Origin: Halobacteriales archaeon QH_2_65_14 | GTDB taxonomy: Archaea > Halobacteriota > Halobacteria > Halobacteriales > Haloarculaceae | Direction of reading: 5' to 3' | DNA: 36,592 bases | Assembly: GCA_003021285.1 (NCBI GenBank) | Contig: PXQO01000049.1 | Coordinates: 25,937 to 62,528, forward strand | Shown here: piece after piece, positions 19,067-27,737 of the stretch | How positions within the stretch are numbered: the first letter of the stretch is position 1 | Layout of the letters: every line of letters starts with the position of its first letter | Notes under the pieces: generated by a model | What the model saw: the letters and a program-made list of their open reading frames with translations, nothing else | What the model was told of the DNA's origin: nothing | The model's database searches: none | Made by a program: the position numbers and the translations under genes

Positions 19067-20749
19067 TCAGAGTTCCTCGACCTGGACGTCCGGTTTGTCG
19101 AGCAGGGCGTCGGCGCGGTCGGCCGGGCAGTCCCGCCGCCCGACGAGCGTCGTGACGGTCTCGCCGGCGTCGACGACGTTCTCGTATACTAGCCGGTCGC
19201 CCTCGACGGTCCAGCCGTCACCCAGGGGCTGTGAGTCCGCGTCGGCGTCGACGAGTTCCTCGACGAGCCGGACGCGAGCGGGCTTCGAGCGGAGCGACTC
19301 GATTTCGTAGGCGACCACCGGCGACGCGAGCGTGTCCCTGTCGAGGTACGTGGTGACGAGGACGTCCTGCGTCGCCGTCTTCGTCGACTCCGGGGCGCGT
19401 GCGATGACGTCCCCCACAACTGCCTCCCAGAGCTGTGACTCCCCGGCGGTCCCGTCGGTCGGCACCCCAGCCGTATCGTCGGCCGCCGGCTCGCTGTCGG
19501 CGGCGCTGTCGGCACCGGCAGCCCCGTCGCCAGCCACGGAGTCGACAGGGTCGGTTGCCGCGTCATCGGTCGTCCCTGTCTCGTGCGTTTCGCTCGCCGT
19601 CTCGACCGGCTCCAGCAGTCCGGCGCGCTGGACCGCGTAGACGGCTCCCGCCACGAGAGCGAGGATTCCGAGCAGCGTCGCGGGCAACAACAGAAAGAGG
19701 TAGTCGCCGATACCGCCGCCGGACTCCCCGCCCGAGTCGTCTCCGGCGGGCGTCTCCGAGTCGTCGCCGTCCGTTCCGGGGACGGCGAACTCGTCTTCGA
19801 GACGGTAGACCGTCCGGTTGTGACTGCCGACATAGAGGGAGCCATCAACCACGGCAGGGCCGCCCGAGACCGGCTGGCCGGTGTCGAACTCCCAGAGCGG
19901 GTCGCCGGTCCCGGCGTCGAGGCCGAAGACGCTGTGGCTCTCGCTGCCGACGTAGACGACGCCACCGTCGGAGGAGTCCGACGAGCCGTTGCCGGCGTCT
20001 CCGCCGACGGCGACGGCCGGCGGGGCGGTTATCTGGCGACCGGTGTCGAACGACCACAGCTGGTCGCCGTCTTCGGCGTCGAGTGCGTAGAGACGGTGGT
20101 TCCGGCTGCCGACGTAGACGGTCGAACCCGCCACCGCAGGCGAGGAGACGACGGGCCGTCCCGCGTCGAACGTCCACAGTTCCTCGCCGTTCCCGGCGTC
20201 GAGCGCGTAGACAGACTGATCGTTGCTGCCGACGTAGACGACCCCGTCGACGACAGTCGGGGACGACATCACCGCGCCCCCCGTCTCGAACGTCCAGTGC
20301 TCCGTGCCCTCCGCCGCGTCGATGGCGTAGACGGTGCCGTCCTGTGTGCCGACGTAGACCGTCAGCCCCGCCGACCCGTCGACGACGGCCGGCGAGGACC
20401 GCACCTCGCTCCCCGCGTCGAACTGCCAGTTCTCGACCCCCGAGGACGCCGAAATCGCGTAGACGTTCCCGTCGTCGCTTCCGACGTAGACGGTGCCACC
20501 GTCGGACGAGCCTCCGCCGTCGACGACGGCCGGCGAGGCGGTGACCCGCGCGCCCGTCTCGAACGTCCAGCGCGACCCGACGGCTGCACGTGGCCCGGAC
20601 GCATCCGGATTGAACCCCGAGTTGGCCGCGTCGAAGCCGTCCATCGGCCAGGCACCGGCGGCCTGTGCCGACGCCGTTCCCCCGGCGACGGCGGCCGCGG
20701 CCATCCCTCCGGCAACCGACCCGAGCAACTGCCGGCGTGTCGTGCACAT
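19067..20749 (-). CDS. Secreted, membrane-anchored PQQ-like beta-propeller repeat protein with extra C-terminal domain
   Basis: TTRRQLLGSVAGG Tat-like signal; repeated VVYVGSxDxxVYALDAxxGxxLWxFDTG blades; TM YLFLLLPATLLGILALVAGAVYAV; C-terminal VLVTTYLDRDTLASPVVAYEI. Confidence 0.85.
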   Translation of the reverse strand: MCTTRRQLLGSVAGGMAAAAVAGGTASAQAAGAWPMDGFDAANSGFNPDASGPRAAVGSRWTFETGARVTASPAVVDGGGSSDGGTVYVGSDDGNVYAISASSGVENWQFDAGSEVRSSPAVVDGSAGLTVYVGTQDGTVYAIDAAEGTEHWTFETGGAVMSSPTVVDGVVYVGSNDQSVYALDAGNGEELWTFDAGRPVVSSPAVAGSTVYVGSRNHRLYALDAEDGDQLWSFDTGRQITAPPAVAVGGDAGNGSSDSSDGGVVYVGSESHSVFGLDAGTGDPLWEFDTGQPVSGGPAVVDGSLYVGSHNRTVYRLEDEFAVPGTDGDDSETPAGDDSGGESGGGIGDYLFLLLPATLLGILALVAGAVYAVQRAGLLEPVETASETHETGTTDDAATDPVDSVAGDGAAGADSAADSEPAADDTAGVPTDGTAGESQLWEAVVGDVIARAPESTKTATQDVLVTTYLDRDTLASPVVAYEIESLRSKPARVRLVEELVDADADSQPLGDGWTVEGDRLVYENVVDAGETVTTLVGRRDCPADRADALLDKPDVQVEEL

Positions 20750-20820
20750 TAGTCGCCCCTAGCGAGTCGGAGCATAAAACGGCGTCCAATCGCAGTCGCC
20801 GACTGAAAATTGCGTGACCG

Positions 20821-21657
20821 CTATCGCTCCCGGAGGAACTCCCGGGCCAGGGCGGCAACTTCCGAGCGGAACGCCTTCATATCCACTTCCTCGTCGCCGT
20901 GGAGTTGCCCGTGTCGTTCGCGCACGATGTGCTCCAGGGTGCGCTCGTAGAGCGTCTCGAAGGTCACCGGCCGGTCGTGCGCTTCGAGCGTGGACGCGAC
21001 CGTCTCGAACCGCCCCTCGGTTGCGAACTCCGCCGCCAGTTGTGCGGGCGTGGCCTCGACCGGTTGCGGGTCCCCGGCCTCGCGAACGTCGGGGTGGAGC
21101 AGTTTTGCGCGGTCACCCCTCTTGTTCCGGACGACGACGCCAGCCGCTGGGCCGTCGTACCACTCCGAGTCGAGGATAGTGTACGAATCGGGGTCGAAAT
21201 CCCGCGCCCGGAGTTCGCGCTCGAAGACGTTCACAGGGTCGAATCCGAGATGCTCGAAGATGTCCGCGATGGTGTCGAGCGGGCGGAACGCCCCGGCCTC
21301 GGCCGACCAGACATCGAACCCGAGAAACGACGGCGTGCGCTCCCAGTCGTACTCGGTGGTGTGGTAGTGCATCGCCTCGCCGAAGAAGACGACCTCCTCG
21401 ACGTCGTCGACCGCGCGCCTGAGGGCCTCCCGGTCGAGGTGTTCCTGGACGTGTCTCACTGCGTGCTGGTACTGCGCGGGCATCGTGTCGGGGTCCCGGT
21501 ACACCTGGGTTCGGTCACCGAACTGGACGAACCCCTCCTCCCGGAGCCGGAACCGGAGGTGGGCACCGTCGAGGTACTCGACGAGCCACAGATGCCCCTC
21601 CTCGAAGAGGTCGTCCGGGGCATCCGCAACGCGCGGAACAGGTGGATACTCCTTCAT
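20821..21657 (-). CDS. RNA-ligase (Rnl2-like nucleotidyltransferase) family protein with degenerate motif I
   Basis: EYLDGAHLRF at motif I (KxDG consensus, Lys replaced by Tyr), FFGEAM (motif III-like), AAGVVVRNKRGDRAKLLHP (motifs IV/V). Confidence 0.65.
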   Translation of the reverse strand: MKEYPPVPRVADAPDDLFEEGHLWLVEYLDGAHLRFRLREEGFVQFGDRTQVYRDPDTMPAQYQHAVRHVQEHLDREALRRAVDDVEEVVFFGEAMHYHTTEYDWERTPSFLGFDVWSAEAGAFRPLDTIADIFEHLGFDPVNVFERELRARDFDPDSYTILDSEWYDGPAAGVVVRNKRGDRAKLLHPDVREAGDPQPVEATPAQLAAEFATEGRFETVASTLEAHDRPVTFETLYERTLEHIVRERHGQLHGDEEVDMKAFRSEVAALAREFLRER

Positions 21658-21802
21658 CGGACTGGTCAGTGTCGACTCGTTTCCCCGCTCACTTGTTTCA
21701 TGCGGTGTGTGTCTCGCTACCGATACACAATGGCGGCCACGAGAGTGTCTCTACCCCGAGAATAGCCGAACTACCGAAGGGTTTATATGTCCAGGCACCC
21801 AA

Positions 21803-21820
21803 TTATTACATTCGTAATAA
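21803..21820. promoter_or_regulatory. Perfect 7-bp inverted repeat TTATTAC-ATTC-GTAATAA downstream of TATA-like TTTATA (21782-21787)
   Basis: Read directly; upstream of the gene starting at 22022. Confidence 0.45.
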
Positions 21821-22021
21821 ATCGAAATAAAATCGCTGGTTTTTTGTAGCAACTCCCGGTAGCTACTGCTCCGCACGGAGGTACCCACCAGTCCGTTACA
21901 CGAGTTCGACAGCGAGCACCGTTCACCAGCAGGAATCAGTCCCGTCCGGAGCCAGTCCAGACAGCCGGATTCAGTCCGGACAGCCGTCCCGACCGAGTGA
22001 CGCAGTCACCTTACGCTACCA

Positions 22022-22762
22022 ATGAGTGTCGAAACCCCACCCACCCCCGACAGTCCGTACCGTCACAGAGAGAGCCAGCGAGAGGACATCCGATACGTCG
22101 CCGCGCGCGTCATGGAGTGGATGGACGCGTCGCCCGACGCGTGGGAGCGTCCCGAGGCGCTGGACGCGCGGCCGCGCCGCTGGGACGTCGTCAATCCCAG
22201 CGCGACCCGCATCGGTCACCCGGCAGACCCCGACGACGACGTCGACGAACGCCTCCGGGCACTGCACGCGGAACGGCGTGCCGCCCTACAGGGCAACAGC
22301 GACCGCCGCGACCGCCTCGACGTCGCCCGCATCACCCAGGCTGTCTGTAACTCGCTCGACCTCACGGCCTGGGAGCGCGACCGCGTCCTGGGCGTCGTCT
22401 GCGAACTCGACAGCTCCGTCTTCGGCGAGGAGCGAACCATCCCCCGGACCGCGCTCGTCGTCGCCCGCCGCGTCGTCGACGCCGAACGGCGCGCGTGGCT
22501 CGGTCTCGACGACGCGGACGGGCCGCCGGAACGGCTCGCACGGCTGTCCGACCGGCTCCACCGCCTCACCGACAGCGACGAGTACGACCGCCTGTTCGCG
22601 GATTGTGACCTCACGGCGGCTATCGCCGACCGCCTCGACGACGCCATCGAGGCGGAACTCGACGAGGAAACGCTACGCGAGGCGACGATGGGGCGGTCAC
22701 CGTACCGCGACCCCTATCTCCCGCCCGCCGAGCGTCGGCTCTCCGGCCGGGACGTCGAGTGA
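22022..22762 (+). CDS. Haloarchaeal protein with cyclin/TFB-like helical domain, resembling proteins annotated as RNA polymerase subunit epsilon
   Basis: DVARITQAVCNSLDLTAWERDRVLGVVCELDSSVFGEERTIPRTALVVARRVVDAERR; similarity recalled, not computed. Confidence 0.6.
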   Translation: MSVETPPTPDSPYRHRESQREDIRYVAARVMEWMDASPDAWERPEALDARPRRWDVVNPSATRIGHPADPDDDVDERLRALHAERRAALQGNSDRRDRLDVARITQAVCNSLDLTAWERDRVLGVVCELDSSVFGEERTIPRTALVVARRVVDAERRAWLGLDDADGPPERLARLSDRLHRLTDSDEYDRLFADCDLTAAIADRLDDAIEAELDEETLREATMGRSPYRDPYLPPAERRLSGRDVE

Positions 22763-22844
22763 GCGGACGGTCGTGATGTAGCTGTTCGAAGGGGAGTGAG
22801 AGAACAGGTCCCCGTGGAGGGACACGCGTCGAACGCACTGCTCG

Positions 22845-23234
22845 TCAGATGACGCGGTTCTGCAGGTAGTCGAGGTGCTTGGCGTTGTAGATAATCCTGA
22901 CCTCGTCGGTCGCCGCCGACCCGATACAGGTCAGGCGGACGTTCTTCTCCTCGACTTCCTCGTCGGAGAGTATCTGCTGCATGTCCATGTCGATTTCGCC
23001 CTTGAGGACGATAGCGGCGCAGTTCGCACACGCGCCGGCACGACACGAGAACGGCCAGTCGTAGCCCTGTGCCTCCGCGGCCTCGAGGATGTACTCGCCC
23101 TCGTTCACGTCGAGGGTCCCGTAATCCTCGTTATCGAGGTCCATATCCTGGGCTTCCTCGAAGACTGCATCGTCGTACATGTCCCAACCCTGATCGTCGA
23201 CCACGTCGTAGTTGAGGTATTCTACTGTGGGCAT
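22845..23234 (-). CDS. Halobacterial 2Fe-2S ferredoxin
   Basis: [16 protein letters not shown]...LTCIGSA cluster ligands; acidic N-terminal insertion typical of haloarchaeal ferredoxins. Confidence 0.95.
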   Translation of the reverse strand: MPTVEYLNYDVVDDQGWDMYDDAVFEEAQDMDLDNEDYGTLDVNEGEYILEAAEAQGYDWPFSCRAGACANCAAIVLKGEIDMDMQQILSDEEVEEKNVRLTCIGSAATDEVRIIYNAKHLDYLQNRVI

Positions 23235-23436
23235 CATCCGAACCTACAGAGCCATGCCGGTTAGACTTTGCTATTGACAGCTACCGTATGGACGGGTGAA
23301 AGGCGATGGAAACGGGGGCAGTCACAGCTCGACCAGGTCTTTCACGGATGCTCGTACACTTGCTTGTGTTTTGTTCCCGTTCACCAGCGGGTCGGGAACC
23401 GACAGCCTTTCGAGGGCGCTTCCCACACGAGCAACC

Positions 23437-24162
23437 ATGTTCCCCGAGTTCGAGGTGATTCCGGCGGTCGACGTCCAGGACGGACGGGTCGTCCAGCTGG
23501 TCGGCGGCGAGCGCGGGACCGGCACGACGTACGGCGAGCCGGTCGAGGCGGCACGGCGATGGGTCGAAGCAGGAGCCGAGACGCTACATCTCGTCGACCT
23601 CGACGGTGCCTTCGCGGGGAAACGGGAGAACGCAGCCGCGATCCAGGCGATCCTCGACTCGTGTGACGTGGCCGTCCAGCTCGGGGGCGGCATCCGGACC
23701 GTCGCGGACGCGACGGGACTGCTCGACAGGGGCGTCGACCGGGTCATCCTCGGCACGGCGGCCGTCGAGAACCCCGACATCGTCGCCCGGATCAGCGAGA
23801 CGCATCCGGGCAGCGTGCTCGTGAGCCTCGACGCGAAAGACGGCGAGGTCGTGGCGTCGGGCTGGACCGAGGGGACCGGACTCTCCCCGGCGGACGCGGC
23901 GCGGCGCTACGAAGGACTCGGGGCCGGGGGTATCCTCTTTACCGACGTCGACGTCGAGGGACAGCTTGCGGGCGTCCGGACCGAACCCGTCGAACGCCTC
24001 GCCGACGCAGTCGGGATACCGGTCGTCGCGAGCGGCGGCGTCGCGACTGTCGAGGACGTGCTGGCGCTCAGGGAGGCGGGTGCGGCCGCAGTCGTCGTCG
24101 GGACCGCACTCTACGAGGGGGCGTTCACACTGGCCGAGGCACAGGAAGCCCTCGACGAGTGA
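23437..24162 (+). CDS. hisA: Phosphoribosylformimino-5-aminoimidazole carboxamide ribotide isomerase
   Basis: VIPAVDVQDGRVVQLVGG; LGGGIRT; VVASGGVATVEDV; complete 242-codon ORF. Confidence 0.95.
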   Translation: MFPEFEVIPAVDVQDGRVVQLVGGERGTGTTYGEPVEAARRWVEAGAETLHLVDLDGAFAGKRENAAAIQAILDSCDVAVQLGGGIRTVADATGLLDRGVDRVILGTAAVENPDIVARISETHPGSVLVSLDAKDGEVVASGWTEGTGLSPADAARRYEGLGAGGILFTDVDVEGQLAGVRTEPVERLADAVGIPVVASGGVATVEDVLALREAGAAAVVVGTALYEGAFTLAEAQEALDE

Positions 24163-24177
24163 CGCTGTTCCGGGGAT

Positions 24178-24687
24178 TCACGCCGGCAGCGAGACGGTGC
24201 TGACCGGCTGGCTGTACCTGGCGTCCCAGAAGACGAGTTCGGAGGCGGTCCACGTCACCGGTTCGACGTCGCGTTCGGCCGCCCGGCGGGCCATCTCGAC
24301 CGAACCGCCACGGGCGATTGTCACGTGCGGGACGTACTCCTCGCCCTCGATGTCCTCGACCGGATCGAACGCGGCCGCGAGGTCGCGATGGAGACGGACC
24401 AGTCCGGGAGACTCGACAGCGAGGTAGACCACCGGCGACGTCCCCCTCGGTGCGTCGGCGAAGTACTCGACGGACGTGACGCTGATGTCGAACGCTGGCT
24501 GTCCGGCGAGCAGTTCCCGGACCTCCGCTTCGAGGTGGTCGTAGGACGGGTTCCGGCCGTCGACCAGCCGTTTCACGCCCAGTGTGTGTTCGCCCCGCGT
24601 TCGTGGGGTCGCCTCCGGCAGGTCGCGGGCGATGTCACTCGCCAGCGCGGCGACCCGACCGGGAACCGGGACGTTGAGACTGTACAC
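24178..24687 (-). CDS. 2'-5' RNA ligase-like / 2H phosphoesterase family protein
   Basis: VYSLNVPVPGRV...HTLGVKRL and HVTIAR (two HxT/S-type motifs); GTG start proposed at 24685-24687. Confidence 0.8.
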   Translation of the reverse strand: MYSLNVPVPGRVAALASDIARDLPEATPRTRGEHTLGVKRLVDGRNPSYDHLEAEVRELLAGQPAFDISVTSVEYFADAPRGTSPVVYLAVESPGLVRLHRDLAAAFDPVEDIEGEEYVPHVTIARGGSVEMARRAAERDVEPVTWTASELVFWDARYSQPVSTVSLPA

Positions 24688-24736
24688 GTTCTCACGGAGG
24701 GGAACCCCGACAAAAAGCGCGTCGATAGCGGGGTCG

Positions 24737-24928
24737 CTAGATACGGTCGAGCAACCAGAGGACAATGAGAATGGCGATGACGAGCCCGATGATGTTCGTG
24801 AACGGGAAGAGTCCGAGGATGGTCCCGACGAGCCCGAGCATCGCGTCGATGACTGCCAGAACCAGCCAGACGAGTATCAACAACAGGATTATCTCCAGGA
24901 GGGTCTCGGCGTCGAGTTTCGCTCGCAT
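24737..24928 (-). CDS. Small two-TM haloarchaeal membrane protein
   Basis: MRAKLDAETLLEIILLLILVWLVLAVIDAML...; TATTATATT centred about 27 nt upstream of the ATG. Confidence 0.75.
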   Translation of the reverse strand: MRAKLDAETLLEIILLLILVWLVLAVIDAMLGLVGTILGLFPFTNIIGLVIAILIVLWLLDRI

Positions 24929-25036
24929 ACGTGGCACTCAACGCGCCGGAATATTATATTTTGTCCCCGCCGTGGCAACAGTGCCACCCCAAATCGGCCT
25001 TAAAGCTTTTTGCTACCCGTTATCAACATCGAGAAC

Positions 25037-26212
25037 ATGATAAAAAAGCGGCGGGTCCCGGCGACGTGGGTCCGGGAGAACGTCTCTTTCCTTCTGGCTA
25101 TTAGTATCATTAGCTTGTTCGGAATTAGCATCCTTTCTGTCGGTCTCGTTACTGCTGGTGGCGCTCTAACTGCCGGGAGCAGTCCGGGCGAGTGGGTGGG
25201 TCAGTCGAGCCACGAAACACAGCCCGCCCAGGCGGAAATCAACCCTGACTCGATTGTTATGAAGGCGACGCTCCCCCCGGACGGGGACGCCGACTGGCGG
25301 GTCCTGTACCGGCTCCAGCTCTCCGACGAGGACGAAATCCAGGCGTTCGAGGAGTTGCGACAGGACATCGAGAACGACCCGTCGGCGTATCTCGACCCGT
25401 TCGAGGACCGGATACGGCGAACAGTCGAGAGCGCGCGGGGAACGACCGGGCGGGAGATGTTCGTCGAGAACTTCGAGATACACGCCGAGCGGACGACACA
25501 GCCGGACGGCGAGTTCGGCGAAGTCACGTTCGAGTTCGAATGGAGCGGGTTCGCCGTCGTCGAAAACGAGGACACGCTCCGCGCAGGCGACGCGCTCGAC
25601 AGTCTCATTCTCGACGAGGATACGAGTCTCCAGATAGGGTGGCCGTCGGCGTACCGGCTCCAGTCGCACGCGCCGGATGCGTCGGTCGTCGAGGACGGAC
25701 GCATCGTCTGGCGCGGGCCGCTCGACTTCGACAGCGGTGAGCCGGAGGCCCACCTCACGAGCGACGACCAGCAAGCGGCGGAACCGACGCCAACCGACGC
25801 GGATAGCTCCGAACCGACGCCCAACGACGACGAGGCCTCGCGCCCGACACTGTGGCTCGTCGCCGGTGTGTTGTTTGCCACCGTCGGAGTCGGCGCGTGG
25901 CTGGTCGTCCGCGAGCGGCGGGCCGGCCCCCTCAGCCCGGCGGAAAACGAAGCGGACTCGTCGGACGGCGACGGCGACGACAGCCTGCCGTCCGAACTGC
26001 TGAGCAACGAGGAGCGCGTCCTGCGACTGCTCGACCAGAAGGGCGGTCGCATGAAACAGAAGGAGGTGGCCGACCGCCTCGACTGGACTGCCGCCAAGAC
26101 GAGCCAGGTCGTCAGCGACCTGCGCGACGACGGGAAAATCGAGGCGTTCCGCCTCGGCCGCGAGAACGTCCTCACCCTCCCGGACGTCGACCTCGAAGAC
26201 AACGAGACGTAG
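25037..26212 (+). CDS. Membrane-anchored regulator: N-terminal TM, extracytoplasmic domain, second TM, cytoplasmic winged-HTH
   Basis: N-term TM LLAISIISLFGISILSVGLV; TM LWLVAGVLFATVGVGAWLVV; C-term LLSNEERVLRLLDQKGGRMKQKEVADRLDWTAAKTSQVVSDLRDDGKIEAFRLGRENVLTL. ORF also open from ATG 25010. Confidence 0.8.
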   Translation: MIKKRRVPATWVRENVSFLLAISIISLFGISILSVGLVTAGGALTAGSSPGEWVGQSSHETQPAQAEINPDSIVMKATLPPDGDADWRVLYRLQLSDEDEIQAFEELRQDIENDPSAYLDPFEDRIRRTVESARGTTGREMFVENFEIHAERTTQPDGEFGEVTFEFEWSGFAVVENEDTLRAGDALDSLILDEDTSLQIGWPSAYRLQSHAPDASVVEDGRIVWRGPLDFDSGEPEAHLTSDDQQAAEPTPTDADSSEPTPNDDEASRPTLWLVAGVLFATVGVGAWLVVRERRAGPLSPAENEADSSDGDGDDSLPSELLSNEERVLRLLDQKGGRMKQKEVADRLDWTAAKTSQVVSDLRDDGKIEAFRLGRENVLTLPDVDLEDNET

Positions 26213-26397
26213 CGAGATAGCAGTTACGGGAAAACCGACTACTGCCGGTCCCGCCATCACACATCGCTGGAGATGAAGCCCGCACGGCGAGACAGTGCGA
26301 AACCCGCCACGAACGACCCTCGTCTATCCGCATCCCCGAGGAGAATCCCCCCCACAGCATCGGCTCTTTCCGCCGACCAGATAATAGTATTTAAATC

Positions 26398-26461
26398 TTC
26401 ATACCGTTTTCCGTCAGTAAACGAAGCTCAACGGAAAACCCGGGGACGAAAACGGTATGAA
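26398..26461. repeat. 14-bp perfect inverted repeat TTCATACCGTTTTC / GAAAACGGTATGAA with a competing internal arm
   Basis: Left arm 26398-26411, right arm 26448-26461; GTTTTCCGT 26406-26414 is also perfectly complementary to ACGGAAAAC 26431-26439. Confidence 0.7.
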
Positions 26462-26543
26462 TCCAGATCAATCGCGGTTAACCCGGTCAGAACGGGGTTG
26501 AGTATTGTGCATTTATACGGGATAAGGGGAACAACAGGGAGGT

Positions 26544-27600
26544 ATGAGGAGACCAACGGCGGTCGCGCTGACAGTGATGATGTCGCTGGCGATGATTGTC
26601 GCGCTCCCGGCAGCAGGGGTAGCAACCCCTGGCACAACTGCCGGGACAGTCGACGAACACGACGGGCACGCACCCGACGACCCCGGCAACGGAACAGTCC
26701 CTGACGAAACGGGACGATTCCTGACGACCCAGGGAACGGAACAGTCCCTGACGACCCAGGGAACGGAACGATTCCCGATGATCCGGGGAACGGAACTGCA
26801 CCGGGGGCACAGCTCTCGGGCGTCGTGGGCGCACAGGAAGGTGAACTGGAAAGTGACCTCGACCAGCGGACCTTCGGCGTCAAAATAGCCAAGACGAACA
26901 GCGCGGAGGCGCAGGCTGACGTCGTTGCAGACAAGCTGGACGACATCGAGAAGAAGCTGGACGAACTCGAAGCGAAGAAAGCGAATCTGCAACAGAAGCT
27001 AGAGAACGGTGAGATCACCGAGGACCAGTTCGCGGCGGAGATGACGGAAGTCGTGGCGGCGACCGAGGCGGTGAAGCAGTTGGCCAACCAGGCGGAGAAC
27101 GTCGCTGGAGGACTTCCGAGCGAGGCGCTCAATAACAGCGGTGTCGACGCCGACAACATCCAGACGCTGAAAGACGAGGCACACAACATGACCGGGTCCG
27201 AGGTGTCCGACATCGCGACCGACATCGCAGGCCCGGACGTCGGCCAGACACCAACCGACGTGCCCGTGGGTCCGCCCGACGACGTCCCGCGGAGCAACGT
27301 GACCAACCCGGGCAATGGCTCCGGCCCGCCCGGTGACATCCCGCCGGGCAACGTGAGTGACCCGGGCAACGGCACCGGCCCACCTGACGATACTCCGCCA
27401 GGCAACGGCACTGGACCCGGTGACGACGGACCCGGCAACGGCACCAGCCCGCCAGGCAACGGCACCGGCCCACCAGGGACGATGATGACGATGGAGACGA
27501 CGGCGATGACGGAGATGACGGTGACGATGGTGACGACGGTGATGACGGCGATGGCCCGCCGGATGACACTCCGCCGGGTGACGACCCCGGAGCACCCTGA
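26544..27600 (+). pseudogene. Secreted coiled-coil protein with Pro/Gly/Asn-Gly-Thr repeats and Asp/Gly-rich tail, spread over three frames
   Basis: Signal peptide MRRPTAVALTVMMSLAMIVALPAAGVA in frame of 26544; coiled coil and PGNGT repeats in frame of 26825; DDGDDG...GPPDDTPPGDDPGAP* in the third frame ending 27600. Confidence 0.7.
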
Positions 27601-27737
27601 CGCGGGGGATAGTCCGGGGACGTTCGACAGTACAGTCCGACCGACCAACACACTTCTAGCGAGGTAGTTTCACGCTGGTGCCCGTTCGTCGGAAAAGACC
27701 ACAGCGTTGAAACGCTGTCCGGCGGTAGATACCCCCA

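Noticed and set aside
20821-24687. RNA repair operon linking the RNA-ligase-like protein and the 2H phosphoesterase
   Set aside because: They are about 2.5 kb apart, separated by unrelated genes including a + strand gene and hisA, so no operon support.
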